From an uncultured Bifidobacterium sp. (lineage in GTDB: Bacteria; Actinomycetota; Actinomycetes; Actinomycetales; Bifidobacteriaceae), in assembly GCF_949292005.1 (NCBI RefSeq), contig NZ_CASEXV010000008.1:1-34649 (forward strand): 34,649 nt of DNA. The letters are read 5' to 3'. Below the pieces are notes generated by a model. It saw only the letters and a program-made list of their open reading frames with translations, was not told the origin of the DNA and did no database searches. Position 1 is the first letter of the stretch; every line of letters begins with the position of its first letter. Shown here in pieces: positions 16,901-25,628 of this stretch. Position numbers and translations under genes: made by a program.

Positions 16901-18467
16901 CGTGGCGGTCCCAAGCAGCGCGGACGCTTCCGGTGCTGTGACTTTGAGGGGTCTTGTCTCGGCAGCCAGGGCCATTGTGGCCATCGAGGCCGCGAAACGT
17001 GTCGATGGCCAGCCTGGGTCCGGCGCTGCTGGCGCTGACTGCGCTGTGAGTGCTGATGGGCGCTCGGACGAAGTAGCCGACGCCATCGAGGCGTTGAGAA
17101 TCATGGCCTCTCCCAATCACGAAGGATGGGAGGGCTATGGTCCAGCGGATGCGCGCAATTGGTTCTTTACACACTACGGCGATGGGTTGGCACAGGGGAG
17201 CACGGACGCGCGGAGCGAGCGGACGTCTCAGCCCGCGGTGTCATTGAGCCCCTCGATGGTCGATTCCATCTGGGACTGCCCAGTCTGCGCTCTGCTCGAC
17301 CGGGCGATGTCCGGGCCGACGCAGTCAGGTGTGAGCATGTCGTTCGGAACCATCGTCCATCGGGTCGCGCAATGGTGTTCCGAGGAGGGGTTTGACAATC
17401 CGGTCCGGACCTCCGATGGCACCGTTCCCACGTTATCGGACTCGGACAAAGACTCCCGCATCGAGGACATCACCGCGCGGCTTGTGGACAAATACCGTGA
17501 GTTGAGGGGGCCTCTGGACATGGACGGCGCCGCCGAGGATCTTGTCGGAATCCGTCTCAACGACGCCAGGGTCCCGGACATCATGAGGAACATCGCCACG
17601 TATGTCGTCAATGCGGGGTGTGAGGGATACGGCGAGAAGGCACAGGCCAGGATGGGAGATCTGGTGAAGGTCGATGCCGAGGTCTCGGTGGGATCGACAT
17701 TCACCCTTGATGACATCACGGAGGCATACAACTCCGTGTCGCAATCCGCTCCGGTCACACGTGAGGAGATGTTCTCGATACTCGACGCGCTGGCCGGCGG
17801 TTTCGCGGAAGGATTCGATCCCCAAACCGTCATCAAACTGAATGCGAGGATCGATCGGCTGGAACGTCGTCATGACGGCATAGGTGACTTCGCACGGGTT
17901 ATCGATTACAAAACCGGAAGGCGCAGGCATTCCGGAGCCCAGAATTTCTGCGATCTCCAGCTGGTGTGCTATCAGCTGGCCCTGCATTTCTCGCGTGATG
18001 ATCAGGTCGTCTTTCCTCCGGTCTCATCGGCATCGCTGTTCGATGTCGCGTCAGCCGACGCGCCGGGGAAGGACCACAGAAGAGAGGAGTGGGCGGCTCA
18101 GCCACCCCTGTTCGACGGCGATCATATCAACGTGAGGACCGCCCGGAACATCAGCACGAAGAAGAATCCCGACAAAACGGTGCTGGATGATTTCTTCGCC
18201 GACCCTCCCAAGCTCGACGTGCGCCCTCCGGCTGTCGGGGAACAGGCGTGGAACAGGGTTCTGTCGGATCGCGACTCCCGCAGCTACGGATTCTGGAGCC
18301 TGTGCATGATCGCCAGGGTCTTCTATGCGGCTTCCATAATGGACGCTTCGAGAATTCCGCGTCGTCAACCATCCAAGCAGCATATTGCCTATTGCCGCCA
18401 CAGGACGCTGTGTCCCTGGTGCTCGGACGAGATAGTGACCGTGATGGGACGGGAGGAGGAGCGATGA
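13929..18467 (+). CDS. AdnA/AddB-like helicase-nuclease subunit with Fe-S nuclease domain
   Basis: 1512-residue subunit of a RecBCD-class machine for resecting double-strand DNA breaks. The N-terminal superfamily 1 ATPase shows Walker A GGSPRSGKT (42-50), motif II VVDDAQD and motif III VLVAGNDEAVQTFRG. Motif VI resembles AEQRAFLVAVTRATEQ. A RecB-type nuclease domain is at the C-terminus: FGTIVHRVAQW, RIDRLE, VIDYKTGRR and LQLVCYQLA. Cysteines around it, Cys1117/Cys1120 (WDCPVC) and Cys1489, Cys1495, Cys1498 (CRHRTLCPWC), fit the 4Fe-4S staple of AddB/AdnA nucleases. Long acidic or polar insertions (about 350-480) separate motifs. GTG at 13929 has poor spacing; GTG at 13947, with AAAGGG ahead, is an alternative start. 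Its stop overlaps the partner gene by ATGA. Whether the ATPase is an active motor or mainly structural is not clear. Confidence 0.85.
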   Translation: MKGTGEVREHVSIDGALRSYDELLSGALKGPDGHPTSALFVGGSPRSGKTTFATRAVARAWTAEVVMTDGGTTPDGRDDRSSSRIEGIPAMLICSTRLAARGINATLLGRIGHTSVPRVATTLSALAFSVVQRSRMERGLTVPRLLNGAEQESVLDDVLDAHRRHARAGELCDTCRVLLDYFAAGGALGAVRGNETDAVSVDSGNPVGTTEDVFDRCLTSGFTGQLRDILARMNEVGATAEKWETIERSLGSRPIADEARRRLAQQWRLAFVLRNEYAAEISRRFPDEFRMDSSYLLVSATAELRNHSENCRDAIPQVIVVDDAQDLTIAGMDLLQIACDGGAKVVLVAGNDEAVQTFRGSYPEFLHRRAVMPRTGDAPGSSEPPASVDAIRSDMGRLNAASVELDPPDEGREPSQMEIVASRVSLSIGADEEGLDPIPDRTGKCPFHAGSLSPVGADDAPGRETTDQRCHVVATIRPSVTREMDSVIASLIGSVLESSSDDRADARDPSESGATHRMWNDMAIIAHDNTTLHAYGDRLRALGVPIRYSSVTRSFGDDPLVQGILSLIELAMVRNARGGIPASLRRSVRENDSRDSLVSRLLLTYLSSPLVGVDMGIDSTGVERSRRVRMAAVRSAVDAVRLMAVAVDGGAADSGTADDSRMMALLPLSRLWSKTAVSSGTGDGGSFPAQPVDGIAPDTTAMAPLMPRHTNDEILSLVVCDSRGETREGEDSDRALAADGVVHVMTALGGSSPDVKAFVHALSIIRNVADDLLQKHGSEPTSALWSAWSHSGVAQRWQMRAVGSGQDADLANDRLDMAVRLLDYAANRGTIKDLGAFLEQIGDMDVVADSLAKTAPVDDAVTLTTPAGAAGRVWRYVWIPGIQRDVWPNLARRNALFGADDLADLMLRGRIPALEDDDGERARLLSILYAEQRAFLVAVTRATEQVSLSAVSSVGDSATATVPSDFLRVYLPEIVGSVPEDFSGPDEGAEGVAVPSSADASGAVTLRGLVSAARAIVAIEAAKRVDGQPGSGAAGADCAVSADGRSDEVADAIEALRIMASPNHEGWEGYGPADARNWFFTHYGDGLAQGSTDARSERTSQPAVSLSPSMVDSIWDCPVCALLDRAMSGPTQSGVSMSFGTIVHRVAQWCSEEGFDNPVRTSDGTVPTLSDSDKDSRIEDITARLVDKYRELRGPLDMDGAAEDLVGIRLNDARVPDIMRNIATYVVNAGCEGYGEKAQARMGDLVKVDAEVSVGSTFTLDDITEAYNSVSQSAPVTREEMFSILDALAGGFAEGFDPQTVIKLNARIDRLERRHDGIGDFARVIDYKTGRRRHSGAQNFCDLQLVCYQLALHFSRDDQVVFPPVSSASLFDVASADAPGKDHRREEWAAQPPLFDGDHINVRTARNISTKKNPDKTVLDDFFADPPKLDVRPPAVGEQAWNRVLSDRDSRSYGFWSLCMIARVFYAASIMDASRIPRRQPSKQHIAYCRHRTLCPWCSDEIVTVMGREEER

Positions 18468-21400
18468 GCGAGGCAGTGAAATCATCAGCGCGACGGGGAA
18501 CGACGAGGGGCTTCATCCCAACCGTGGAGCAGGCGGCGGTGATCGACGCGCCGGCCGATGAGGATGTTCTCGTGATCGCGGGAGCCGGCTCCGGCAAAAC
18601 GACGACGATGACGCATCGAATAGCTGCTCTCACGGAGCGTGACCATGTTTCCCCTGAAAGGATTCTGGGGCTCACGTTCACCAGAAAGGCGGCGGCTGAG
18701 CTGTCGACGAAGATCGACGACATCATACTTTCGCGGACATCGCAGAATTCACATGTGTCCGCTTCCTCCGCCGATTCCCTCGATTCGTCGGCGTTGGCGG
18801 GATTGGTGATGAAACCGCATATCTCCACCTACGACGCGTTCTTCCAATCGATAGTTTCGCAATACGGTCTTCTCGTGGGGATGGATCCGCGGACGCAGCC
18901 TCTGAGCGATGCAGGATCCATCCAGATCATCTCGGACATCATCGCACGCAACATCGATGTCTTGTTCTCTGATGCCCTCTCCGAAGGCGATCCGAAGGAT
19001 GGAGGGGATTTCGGTGGGGATTCTCCCGTGAATGCCGGAGCTGTCGATCCCCTGGTCGCGGAGGTGAGGGGTTTGTCCCAGAACATCGCCAGTTCGATGA
19101 TCGACGAGAGCTGCTCCACGATGGAGGAGGCCATTGAATCCATCAGGTCGTGGGACCAGAAGTTCCTCAGGACACTTCAGCGGCTGCGGCCTGTGGGAGT
19201 CCCAGCCAATGAGGTCTGCGCAAGACCGAAGGCTCCATCGCGCACTCCGGCGCAGGCGAGGAAGCTGGATATGGAGCAGTGGATGGAAAAGGAATGGGAT
19301 GAGAAGATTGTTCCCTATCAGGCGGATGTGGTGGACTATCTGGCCGCCAAAATCCGTCGCCGCGAGCTTCTACTCACAATCGTCGAATGGTATCAGGAGG
19401 AGAAGCGGCGTCTCGGCGTGGCCGAGTTCAGCGACTTCACCATAACGGCGCTGCAGCTGGTCATGCGCTTTCCCTCCATCGGAGGCTATTATCGGCGACG
19501 TTTCAGCCATGTGTTCCTTGACGAGTATCAGGACACCTCAACCACCCAGGCCACGTTGCTGGCGGCTCTGTTCCATCCCAAGGACGGAAGCGGGCATTCC
19601 GCCGTCACCGCGGTGGGAGATCCCTATCAGTCGATCTATTCGTGGAGGGGCGCGTGCCCAGGGGCGTTCCGTCTCTTCCTTCAGAAGTTCGACGTTCAGG
19701 GTGAGCCGTTCAAACTTCTGACGTCACAGCGCAATCCGAAAATCATTCTGGATGCGGCGAACCGACTGACCGAGGACTTCCGCACCCCGGATTCGTCGGG
19801 CAGCGTTCCCGTGGACATGCGGGAGGTGCCCGTCGATACGTTGAAACCTGCTGAGGCGGCGTCGAAGAGGGGGATGCTGCCTCCAGCCCTCTCGGTGATG
19901 GGATTCCAAACCAGAGAGGAGGAGGCCGACGCCGTGGCGTGCTTCGCGCGGGATGCGGTCTCGCGCTGGAGGGATTCTGGCGGACAGGACGGCGCAGGAT
20001 CGCGCAGTCCCGTGGCTATTCTGTGCCGGTCCCGCGCATGGATGGATGATCTCGCCAAGGCACTCAGGTCCAAAGATCTCACGTATGCGATGGTCGGGAA
20101 CAATCCGTTGATGGACCGACCTGACATGTCCGACATGCTCGCACTTCTCAGGGCGGCGGCCGATCACGCGTCCTCCGCGACGCTGCTCCGGCTGCTCGCC
20201 TCGCCTCGTATGGGAATGACGGTGGACGATCTGAAGATTCTGTCGTCCGCCGCGGGGGCGGCGAACACCGATTATCAGTTCCTCGCGTTGCGCGAGGCGG
20301 GTGTCGTCGACGCTTCGACAGCCTCCTCGCCGCGGGAGAGGGCGAACGTCGTGAGAAACCTTCGTGACGACGTGTCCTTGCCGACTGGAGTGTTCCTAGC
20401 GGATTTCATACTCAGTGAGGACTGTGACGGAGCGTTGTCGTCCACGACCATGAGTCAGCAGGGACGCGCCTGTGTCAGACGCGTGGCCGGCATGCTGCGT
20501 CGTGTCGAGGACGCCGCGAGGAGCTCCATCGCCGATGCCATCAGAATGGCCGCAGAGGTTCTTGATTTGGACATCGATTCCGCTGTCGCCTCCGCGGTGG
20601 GGGATTCCGGGTGCCGTGCCGTTGCCGCATCGTATGCCGATGCCGTGGATGTCGTCCTTGGGCAGGTGGATGCCTTCGGGCGGGAGCTTCCCTCCGGACG
20701 GCGCGGCACGTTGTCCGGCTTCCTGTCATGGCTGGACGCGATGACACGGGATCCTGATGGTCCTGCCACCGACGTCGAGGCCGATGTGGATGTGACGCTT
20801 CTGACGATTCATCAGGCCAAGGGGCTTCAGTGGCCTGCCGTGGCCGTTGTCGGGCTTGCCGATGGCCTATTCCCATCGAGCACCGGCGAGAAGTTGAGCG
20901 TGACCGTCGAGGGGGATGGCCAGTGGTCACAGGACTTCGTGCCCCGTTACCGCGCGACCAGCAGATGCTGGTTGGAGATTCCGAGCGATGTTCCCGCTCC
21001 CGTGCGCGCAGACAGGGAGATCCTTCCACGGTTCCCGCATAAGGGCTCTCTTCACGACATCGGCGATGCCCAGACCTTGGAACGCGAGTTCAGCGACTCC
21101 CTGAATGCGGAGAACTGCAACGCTCTGAACACCGGAGAGACGTTTCCCAGCCAGTGTGAGGAGTATGGGCGTCTACGGCATGAGGATGAGCGTCGTCTGG
21201 CCTACGTCGCACTCACCCGGACCCAAGGTGCCTCGCTGATGACCTTCTCGAAGCAAAAATCCAGCCATTATGGGGACGCGACGGAGACGGAGATCGCACG
21301 GATCGACGACAAGGGCCATTCCGGGTTGATTAGCCGTGCGGCATCCAATTTCTGGCAGGAGGTCCACTCGTTTTTCGCGCCGCGCGCCGAGGAGGGCGGG

Positions 21401-22573
21401 TTATCCCTGGAGAAGCGCGTCAGGGGAATCATCTCGAGGGAATCCCTTGACATGCCCGAGGGCTACCGGTGTCCGGTGGGATTCGCGCTGTGCGGTGATC
21501 GGAGGGCCGCGGATGGTCTTCTCGAGTCCGTCGCGCGGTCGAATGTCGATCTTGTCCGTCAATCGTGGCTGCGGGAGTCGGGCGATGAGGACTCGCTGCC
21601 CTGGCCGCGGGGGCTTGACCGGCGTATGCGGGATGTTCTGTCCATGAGTGCCCGGATGGTCATGGGCCGGAGCGGGGATGGTCCAAGCTCCGACGCTTCT
21701 GGCACGGACAACGATGGGGGGAATGGATCGTGCGGACCGTTGGCCCGTCGCGCGACGACGCTTATCCATGGCGTCACCGCCGAGGGGCGCATAAGAGGCG
21801 GCCGTACACCATCGTTGCTTGAACGCGTCGACCGCGTGAGGGAGCGTGCCAATCTGAGCACCACGACCATCGAGAAAACCCTTGCCGCCAAAGGGGACGC
21901 GAATAAGGCCGAGACGATGGCGCTCAGCATCCTTCGTCCCGTTCCTCTCCCTCCCGCCATGGCCGCGAACCGGGGGACTCTGTTCCATGAATGGGCGGCG
22001 GAATTCCTTGACGCTTGGATCGAGGGTGAGGTGGATGACCGAGGGGCCATGGTCGCATCCATTGACTCGGATCAGTCGTTGGATTCGGACGAACGGGCGT
22101 GGCGGCACCGTCTCGCGCAATCGCCGTGGTCTCGCCGCAGGCCCATCGCCGCGGAGCTGCCGATCGTGGCCATGGTCGATGACGGGTCGATCAACGGAAC
22201 GATCGATGCGGTGTTTGCCGGTGGAATCGCTGATGAACGCACCAAAGCCGAGGGGTCGGTACCGTCAACGGGAGACGCGGGGACCGCGGATGATGTCCTG
22301 ACGATCGTGGATTGGAAGACCGGACGCAAACCAACTGCCGTCGAGGATGTCGAGAATCGTCTCGTTCAGCTGGACATCTACCGTCTGCTTCTTTCGGGGC
22401 AGTTGGGCGTTCCGTTGGAGAACATCCAGGCCACGCTGTATTACCTGTCCGAAAAGGATCCGCAATCGCGCGCCATCCCCGCCCGGAACCGCACTCGTGA
22501 GGAGATCGTCTCCCTGATTCGGGAGGGTCGACGCCTCTCAGAGGTGAGGACTGAACCGACCTCCATCGGATGA
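18464..22573 (+). CDS. AdnB/AddA-like UvrD-family helicase with RecB nuclease domain
   Basis: 1369-residue superfamily 1A helicase with C-terminal nuclease, the probable motor partner of the preceding gene. Motifs in order: Q-motif region FIPTVEQAAVI, Walker A GAGSGKTT (40-47), Ia LGLTFTRKAAAELSTKI, II FLDEYQDTS (DEYQD 353-357), III TAVGDPYQSIYSWRG, V LTIHQAKGLQWPAVAVVGLADGLFP, VI RLAYVALTRTQ. The nuclease part has RGTLFHEWAAEF, GTIDAVF, IVDWKTGRKP and the QLDIYR helix, so the metal site appears intact; no Fe-S cysteine set is seen here. The start is ATG 18464 in an ATGA overlap with GGGAGGAGGA ahead; an earlier in-frame ATG at 18248 lies deep inside the upstream gene. The pair should unwind and degrade DNA ends to load the recombinase. 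Confidence 0.88.
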   Translation: MSEAVKSSARRGTTRGFIPTVEQAAVIDAPADEDVLVIAGAGSGKTTTMTHRIAALTERDHVSPERILGLTFTRKAAAELSTKIDDIILSRTSQNSHVSASSADSLDSSALAGLVMKPHISTYDAFFQSIVSQYGLLVGMDPRTQPLSDAGSIQIISDIIARNIDVLFSDALSEGDPKDGGDFGGDSPVNAGAVDPLVAEVRGLSQNIASSMIDESCSTMEEAIESIRSWDQKFLRTLQRLRPVGVPANEVCARPKAPSRTPAQARKLDMEQWMEKEWDEKIVPYQADVVDYLAAKIRRRELLLTIVEWYQEEKRRLGVAEFSDFTITALQLVMRFPSIGGYYRRRFSHVFLDEYQDTSTTQATLLAALFHPKDGSGHSAVTAVGDPYQSIYSWRGACPGAFRLFLQKFDVQGEPFKLLTSQRNPKIILDAANRLTEDFRTPDSSGSVPVDMREVPVDTLKPAEAASKRGMLPPALSVMGFQTREEEADAVACFARDAVSRWRDSGGQDGAGSRSPVAILCRSRAWMDDLAKALRSKDLTYAMVGNNPLMDRPDMSDMLALLRAAADHASSATLLRLLASPRMGMTVDDLKILSSAAGAANTDYQFLALREAGVVDASTASSPRERANVVRNLRDDVSLPTGVFLADFILSEDCDGALSSTTMSQQGRACVRRVAGMLRRVEDAARSSIADAIRMAAEVLDLDIDSAVASAVGDSGCRAVAASYADAVDVVLGQVDAFGRELPSGRRGTLSGFLSWLDAMTRDPDGPATDVEADVDVTLLTIHQAKGLQWPAVAVVGLADGLFPSSTGEKLSVTVEGDGQWSQDFVPRYRATSRCWLEIPSDVPAPVRADREILPRFPHKGSLHDIGDAQTLEREFSDSLNAENCNALNTGETFPSQCEEYGRLRHEDERRLAYVALTRTQGASLMTFSKQKSSHYGDATETEIARIDDKGHSGLISRAASNFWQEVHSFFAPRAEEGGLSLEKRVRGIISRESLDMPEGYRCPVGFALCGDRRAADGLLESVARSNVDLVRQSWLRESGDEDSLPWPRGLDRRMRDVLSMSARMVMGRSGDGPSSDASGTDNDGGNGSCGPLARRATTLIHGVTAEGRIRGGRTPSLLERVDRVRERANLSTTTIEKTLAAKGDANKAETMALSILRPVPLPPAMAANRGTLFHEWAAEFLDAWIEGEVDDRGAMVASIDSDQSLDSDERAWRHRLAQSPWSRRRPIAAELPIVAMVDDGSINGTIDAVFAGGIADERTKAEGSVPSTGDAGTADDVLTIVDWKTGRKPTAVEDVENRLVQLDIYRLLLSGQLGVPLENIQATLYYLSEKDPQSRAIPARNRTREEIVSLIREGRRLSEVRTEPTSIG

Positions 22574-22678
22574 CATCGCGGCGAGGGGACGGGGTATCCT
22601 TGGATATCAGTGCCGGTGGCTCTCCGGTCGGGTCGAAAGGATGATCCGCCACATCGGTATGGCGTCTGGAGGGTTACG

Positions 22679-22897
22679 ATGACCGTTGTCCTGCTGGTGG
22701 TTGGACTGATGATCCTCATATCATGGGCCGCGGCGTTTTTCCTTCGTTCGGTCGCCACCGCGGCCACCGTCATATTCGTGGTGTTCGTCGCCATTTTCAT
22801 CGCAACCATCGCGGGGCATCGTATCAAGGCGCGCATTATCGCGAGGAAAAGCAGTCGGCTGGTCTCCTCATGGGTGTCTCAGACGCCACGGGATTAG
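22679..22897 (+). CDS. Small two-helix membrane protein, unknown function
   Basis: 72 residues. Two hydrophobic segments (about 2-24 and 29-46, VVLLVVGLMILISWAAAFFL and ATVIFVVFVAIFIATIAG) are followed by a basic tail GHRIKARIIARKSSR. I recognise no family. The ATG has GGAGGG six bases upstream. It lies 105 bases downstream of the helicase pair on the same strand and could be the last gene of that unit. The positively charged C-terminal tail suggests a cytoplasmic tail. The following 111 bases to the convergent glycosyltransferase show no clear terminator. Confidence 0.65.
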   Translation: MTVVLLVVGLMILISWAAAFFLRSVATAATVIFVVFVAIFIATIAGHRIKARIIARKSSRLVSSWVSQTPRD

Positions 22898-22908
22898 AAG
22901 CGGCGTGG

Positions 22909-22926
22909 GATTGGCGGGATTGGCGG
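22909..22926. repeat. Tandem 9-base duplication GATTGGCGG
   Basis: GATTGGCGG occurs twice in tandem in the gap between two convergent genes. No function is evident. Confidence 0.5.
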
Positions 22927-23008
22927 AGTCTTCGGACCAGGCTCCCGTGACGACTCCGGTTCGCCCTCTGGCCGTGGCGCGGTCCGTGGTCTCTTCCGCT
23001 GGCGCGCC

Positions 23009-23953
23009 CTAGCTGGCGTGTTCGGTGTTGAGTGAATTGTTCCTTTCACGTTCCTGTTCCTGGGTCTCACGGCAATCGAGGTCCTCGCCCTCCTTCTCGG
23101 CGATTTCGAACTGCTCCTTGAGCCAGATGCGTTCCGCGGGGTTCACGTCCATCATGTCCAGATACCGCTGGTACACGGGGTAGAACAGCCGTAACGCCGG
23201 GTAAGCCGCGTACAGGGCTTGCTCCGTACGGTGTCGGCGCCAATGCTCGGGGTGTGCGTCGAAGGTGTTGCGGAATCTCCTCATGTAGTTGTGGAACGAA
23301 GTGAAGGACGTGTCGATTCGCCGCGCGGATATTCCACAGATCATGCGGCGCGAGTAGACCGTTTTCATGCCTTTTCCGAGAAGATGCAGGGAGACGTCCA
23401 GATCCTCGTGCATCACGTCCTCCTTGTCGAGGCACACCTCATCGGCGATCGCTCTCCAAGCGGACGCGCGCAGAGCCATATTGGACCCGAAGAGCAGCAC
23501 CTGGTCGCCGTCTGCCCTGTACGTGTGGCGGCGTACCTTGTCGTCCCCCTTGAGCCCCACCCGTTTGCCGGGCATGTCGTAGTAGACCACGGGTCCGGTG
23601 GCTCCCATCGCATCGGGGTCCTCGCTGAATATTCCGGAGACGACCTCCACCCAGTCGGGCTTGAGCATGCAGTCGGCGTCGACGCGCCCCAGAATGTCTC
23701 CGGTGGCGTGGTTCAGACCGAAATTCCGTGTGGGGATGAGGCCCTGGGACTCATCCTGATGGAGAAGTCTCACCGGCGAATCGGGATGGTCGCGGATGAA
23801 ATCCTCCACGACGCTTACGGTGGCGTCGGTGGAGCGGTTGTCGACGACAATCACCTCATGCGGGGCGATTGTCTGGCGTGTGGCGTTGATGAGGCATGCG
23901 TTGATGCGCTCCTCCTCATTCCACGCAGGGATGACGATCGAGACGTTCAGCAT
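23009..23953 (-). CDS. Family 2 glycosyltransferase
   Basis: 314-residue GT-A fold glycosyltransferase. It starts directly with the Rossmann-like strand MLNVSIVIPAWNEEERI, has the nucleotide-binding VDNRSTDAT, the metal-binding DAD motif (92-94, GRVDADC) and a probable catalytic-base block HEDLDVSLHL (182-190). No transmembrane segment is obvious; the C-terminus is acidic and charged. It is expected to transfer a sugar from a nucleotide-sugar onto a cell-envelope glycan or lipid; donor and acceptor are unknown. There is no ribosome binding site ahead of the ATG. Instead a -10-like TATTCT ends 7 bases before it, so the mRNA may be leaderless. It is divergent from the AI-2E transporter gene. 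Confidence 0.85.
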   Translation of the reverse strand: MLNVSIVIPAWNEEERINACLINATRQTIAPHEVIVVDNRSTDATVSVVEDFIRDHPDSPVRLLHQDESQGLIPTRNFGLNHATGDILGRVDADCMLKPDWVEVVSGIFSEDPDAMGATGPVVYYDMPGKRVGLKGDDKVRRHTYRADGDQVLLFGSNMALRASAWRAIADEVCLDKEDVMHEDLDVSLHLLGKGMKTVYSRRMICGISARRIDTSFTSFHNYMRRFRNTFDAHPEHWRRHRTEQALYAAYPALRLFYPVYQRYLDMMDVNPAERIWLKEQFEIAEKEGEDLDCRETQEQERERNNSLNTEHAS

Positions 23954-23960
23954 GCTTTCA

Positions 23961-23966
23961 AGAATA
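23961..23966 (-). promoter_or_regulatory. -10 box placing transcription start on the glycosyltransferase ATG
   Basis: TATTCT on the minus strand ends seven bases before the A of the start codon at 23953, so the transcript would begin at or next to AUG. No Shine-Dalgarno is present. No good -35 is seen. Confidence 0.45.
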
Positions 23967-24043
23967 AGAGGTGCAGTCTACAGCATGGATGATTCTCGCG
24001 CCGGAGGCCGCGCGACGGGCTGAAGGTCGCGGAAAACAAACTG

Positions 24044-24049
24044 TAGAAT
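24044..24049 (+). promoter_or_regulatory. -10 box placing transcription start on the AI-2E transporter ATG
   Basis: TAGAAT ends seven bases before the ATG at 24057, again with no Shine-Dalgarno; TGAAGG lies 17 bases upstream as a poor -35. It mirrors the divergent promoter, and both share CTGTAGA. The alternative ATG at 24048 lies inside the -10 box and would not be on this transcript. Confidence 0.5.
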
Positions 24050-24056
24050 GGACGCC

Positions 24057-25628
24057 ATGCGCTCTCATGACGACACCAAGATCGACCTCGCGTCGGTGTT
24101 CCCGTCCAGCGGGGACCCGCGCAGGCCTCCTGAATGGTGGGGACGGGCTCTTCTGTACACGGCCATCGCCGTTTTTCTGGCCATCTTCCTGTGGCGGTCG
24201 TGGGGGAAGGTCTCGTTCATTGTCCTCGACATCGTCATCGCCATATTCATAGCCCTGGCCATCGAGCCGCTGGTCGTGCGCCTGGTGCGCCACGGATGGA
24301 GACGTGGGGCCGCGGCGGCGGTCAGCCTGATCGGCCTGTCCATCGTCGTCATAGCGCTGCTGGGTCTTTTCGGCAACATGTTCGTCCAGCAGGTCATCGC
24401 GATGGTTAAGGGCGTTCCGGAGGTCTACGACCAGGTGCGCGATTTCGTCTTCTCGCACGCCGACATCACGCTTCCCGAGAAGAGCAGCGTGGGAGGGGAG
24501 ATTCTCAGCAGCATCCAGACGTCGTGGGTGACTGATGTCGCGGGACAGGCTTTGAGCACCACGATGGGCATGTTCAGCGCGCTGCTCGACCTCCTTACCG
24601 TGGTTATGGTGGCGTACTACGTTTCGGCGGCGGGGCCGAAGATGCGCAGAAGCCTCTGCCAGTGGCTGGGGCCAGTCAGTCAAAGGCGTTTTCTTCTGGG
24701 CTGGACCGTCGTCCAGGACCAGATCTCGGGTTTTCTGTTCTCACGCACCATCCTCGCAGCCATCAACGCGGCCTGCATGGCCGTGTTCCTTGAGGTCATC
24801 CATGTGCCATCATGGCTGCCGCTGGCGTTGTTCTGTGGCATAACATCCCAGTTCATACCCACTGTGGGTACCTATATCGGCGGCGCCCTCCCAGTGGTTT
24901 TCGCGTGGGGCTCCAACGGGCTGATGTATGCCGTGGGTGTTCTTGTGTACATCGTCGTGTACCAGCAGATCGAGAACCTCATCCTCTCCCCGAAGATATC
25001 CGAGAGGACCATGGACCTCAACCCGGCGGTCGCGTTCCTGTCCGTCCTGGTTCTCGGGGCCATGTTCGGAGCGTTGGGAGCCTTCCTCGCATTGCCGGTC
25101 ACGGCCAGCGTGCAGGCCATCCTCAAGGTCTATCTCAAGCGGTACGACCTTGTTGATTCACCTTTGATGGCCGATCCTGTTCCGGTGCGCAAATCGAAGG
25201 TCGTCGAGGGCGCTGAGGCGTTCAGCGAGCATGTCATCAGGCCTGTGAGCGATCGGATGCCGCGAGCCGCCAAGGGATCCACCTCCCGCGCTCCGATGAG
25301 CGACGAGCTGAGGCGTCTTCAGAACGATCTCTATCCGGAATCGTCGCTTGCCGATGCCGAGGAATCCATGACGGTCGCTATTCCCCGTGGAGCGTTGGCG
25401 TCTCATGGGACATCCGCGGGCGGGGTGAGACCGGGTGGTCGGGCGGATGGACGTGGCGGTCCGAACGGCCCGGAGGATTCCGCGGTGTTGAACAATGATG
25501 GCGGTGTCGCGGCCGGACCCGATACGGAAGGCGGCGCTTCTGGTAGTGGCGGCGCTGCCGACGATGGCTCCGCCGCTGGTCCCGAGCGGCCGATTAATGA
25601 TGGAAATCCTCGATCGAGGTGGAGTTAG
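24057..25628 (+). CDS. AI-2E family (PerM/DUF20) transporter
   Basis: 523 residues. About eight membrane segments fill residues 25-360, including the family block FIPTVGTYIGGALPVVFA and the late segment PAVAFLSVLVLGAMFGALGAFLALPV. The family includes TqsA (autoinducer-2 export) and Na+/H+ antiporter-like members, so the substrate is open. The last 150 or so residues are a Gly/Ser/Asp-rich, probably disordered tail, longer than usual. The start at 24057 is preferred over 24048 because of the -10 position. Its stop directly abuts the next ATG, making it the first gene of the operon that runs through ftsH. Confidence 0.85.
   Translation: MRSHDDTKIDLASVFPSSGDPRRPPEWWGRALLYTAIAVFLAIFLWRSWGKVSFIVLDIVIAIFIALAIEPLVVRLVRHGWRRGAAAAVSLIGLSIVVIALLGLFGNMFVQQVIAMVKGVPEVYDQVRDFVFSHADITLPEKSSVGGEILSSIQTSWVTDVAGQALSTTMGMFSALLDLLTVVMVAYYVSAAGPKMRRSLCQWLGPVSQRRFLLGWTVVQDQISGFLFSRTILAAINAACMAVFLEVIHVPSWLPLALFCGITSQFIPTVGTYIGGALPVVFAWGSNGLMYAVGVLVYIVVYQQIENLILSPKISERTMDLNPAVAFLSVLVLGAMFGALGAFLALPVTASVQAILKVYLKRYDLVDSPLMADPVPVRKSKVVEGAEAFSEHVIRPVSDRMPRAAKGSTSRAPMSDELRRLQNDLYPESSLADAEESMTVAIPRGALASHGTSAGGVRPGGRADGRGGPNGPEDSAVLNNDGGVAAGPDTEGGASGSGGAADDGSAAGPERPINDGNPRSRWS

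Noticed and set aside
22926..22960. CGGAGTC...GACTCCG inverted repeat after the small membrane protein
   Set aside because: Seven pairs around a loop of more than 20 bases and no U-tract; likely chance in GC-rich DNA.
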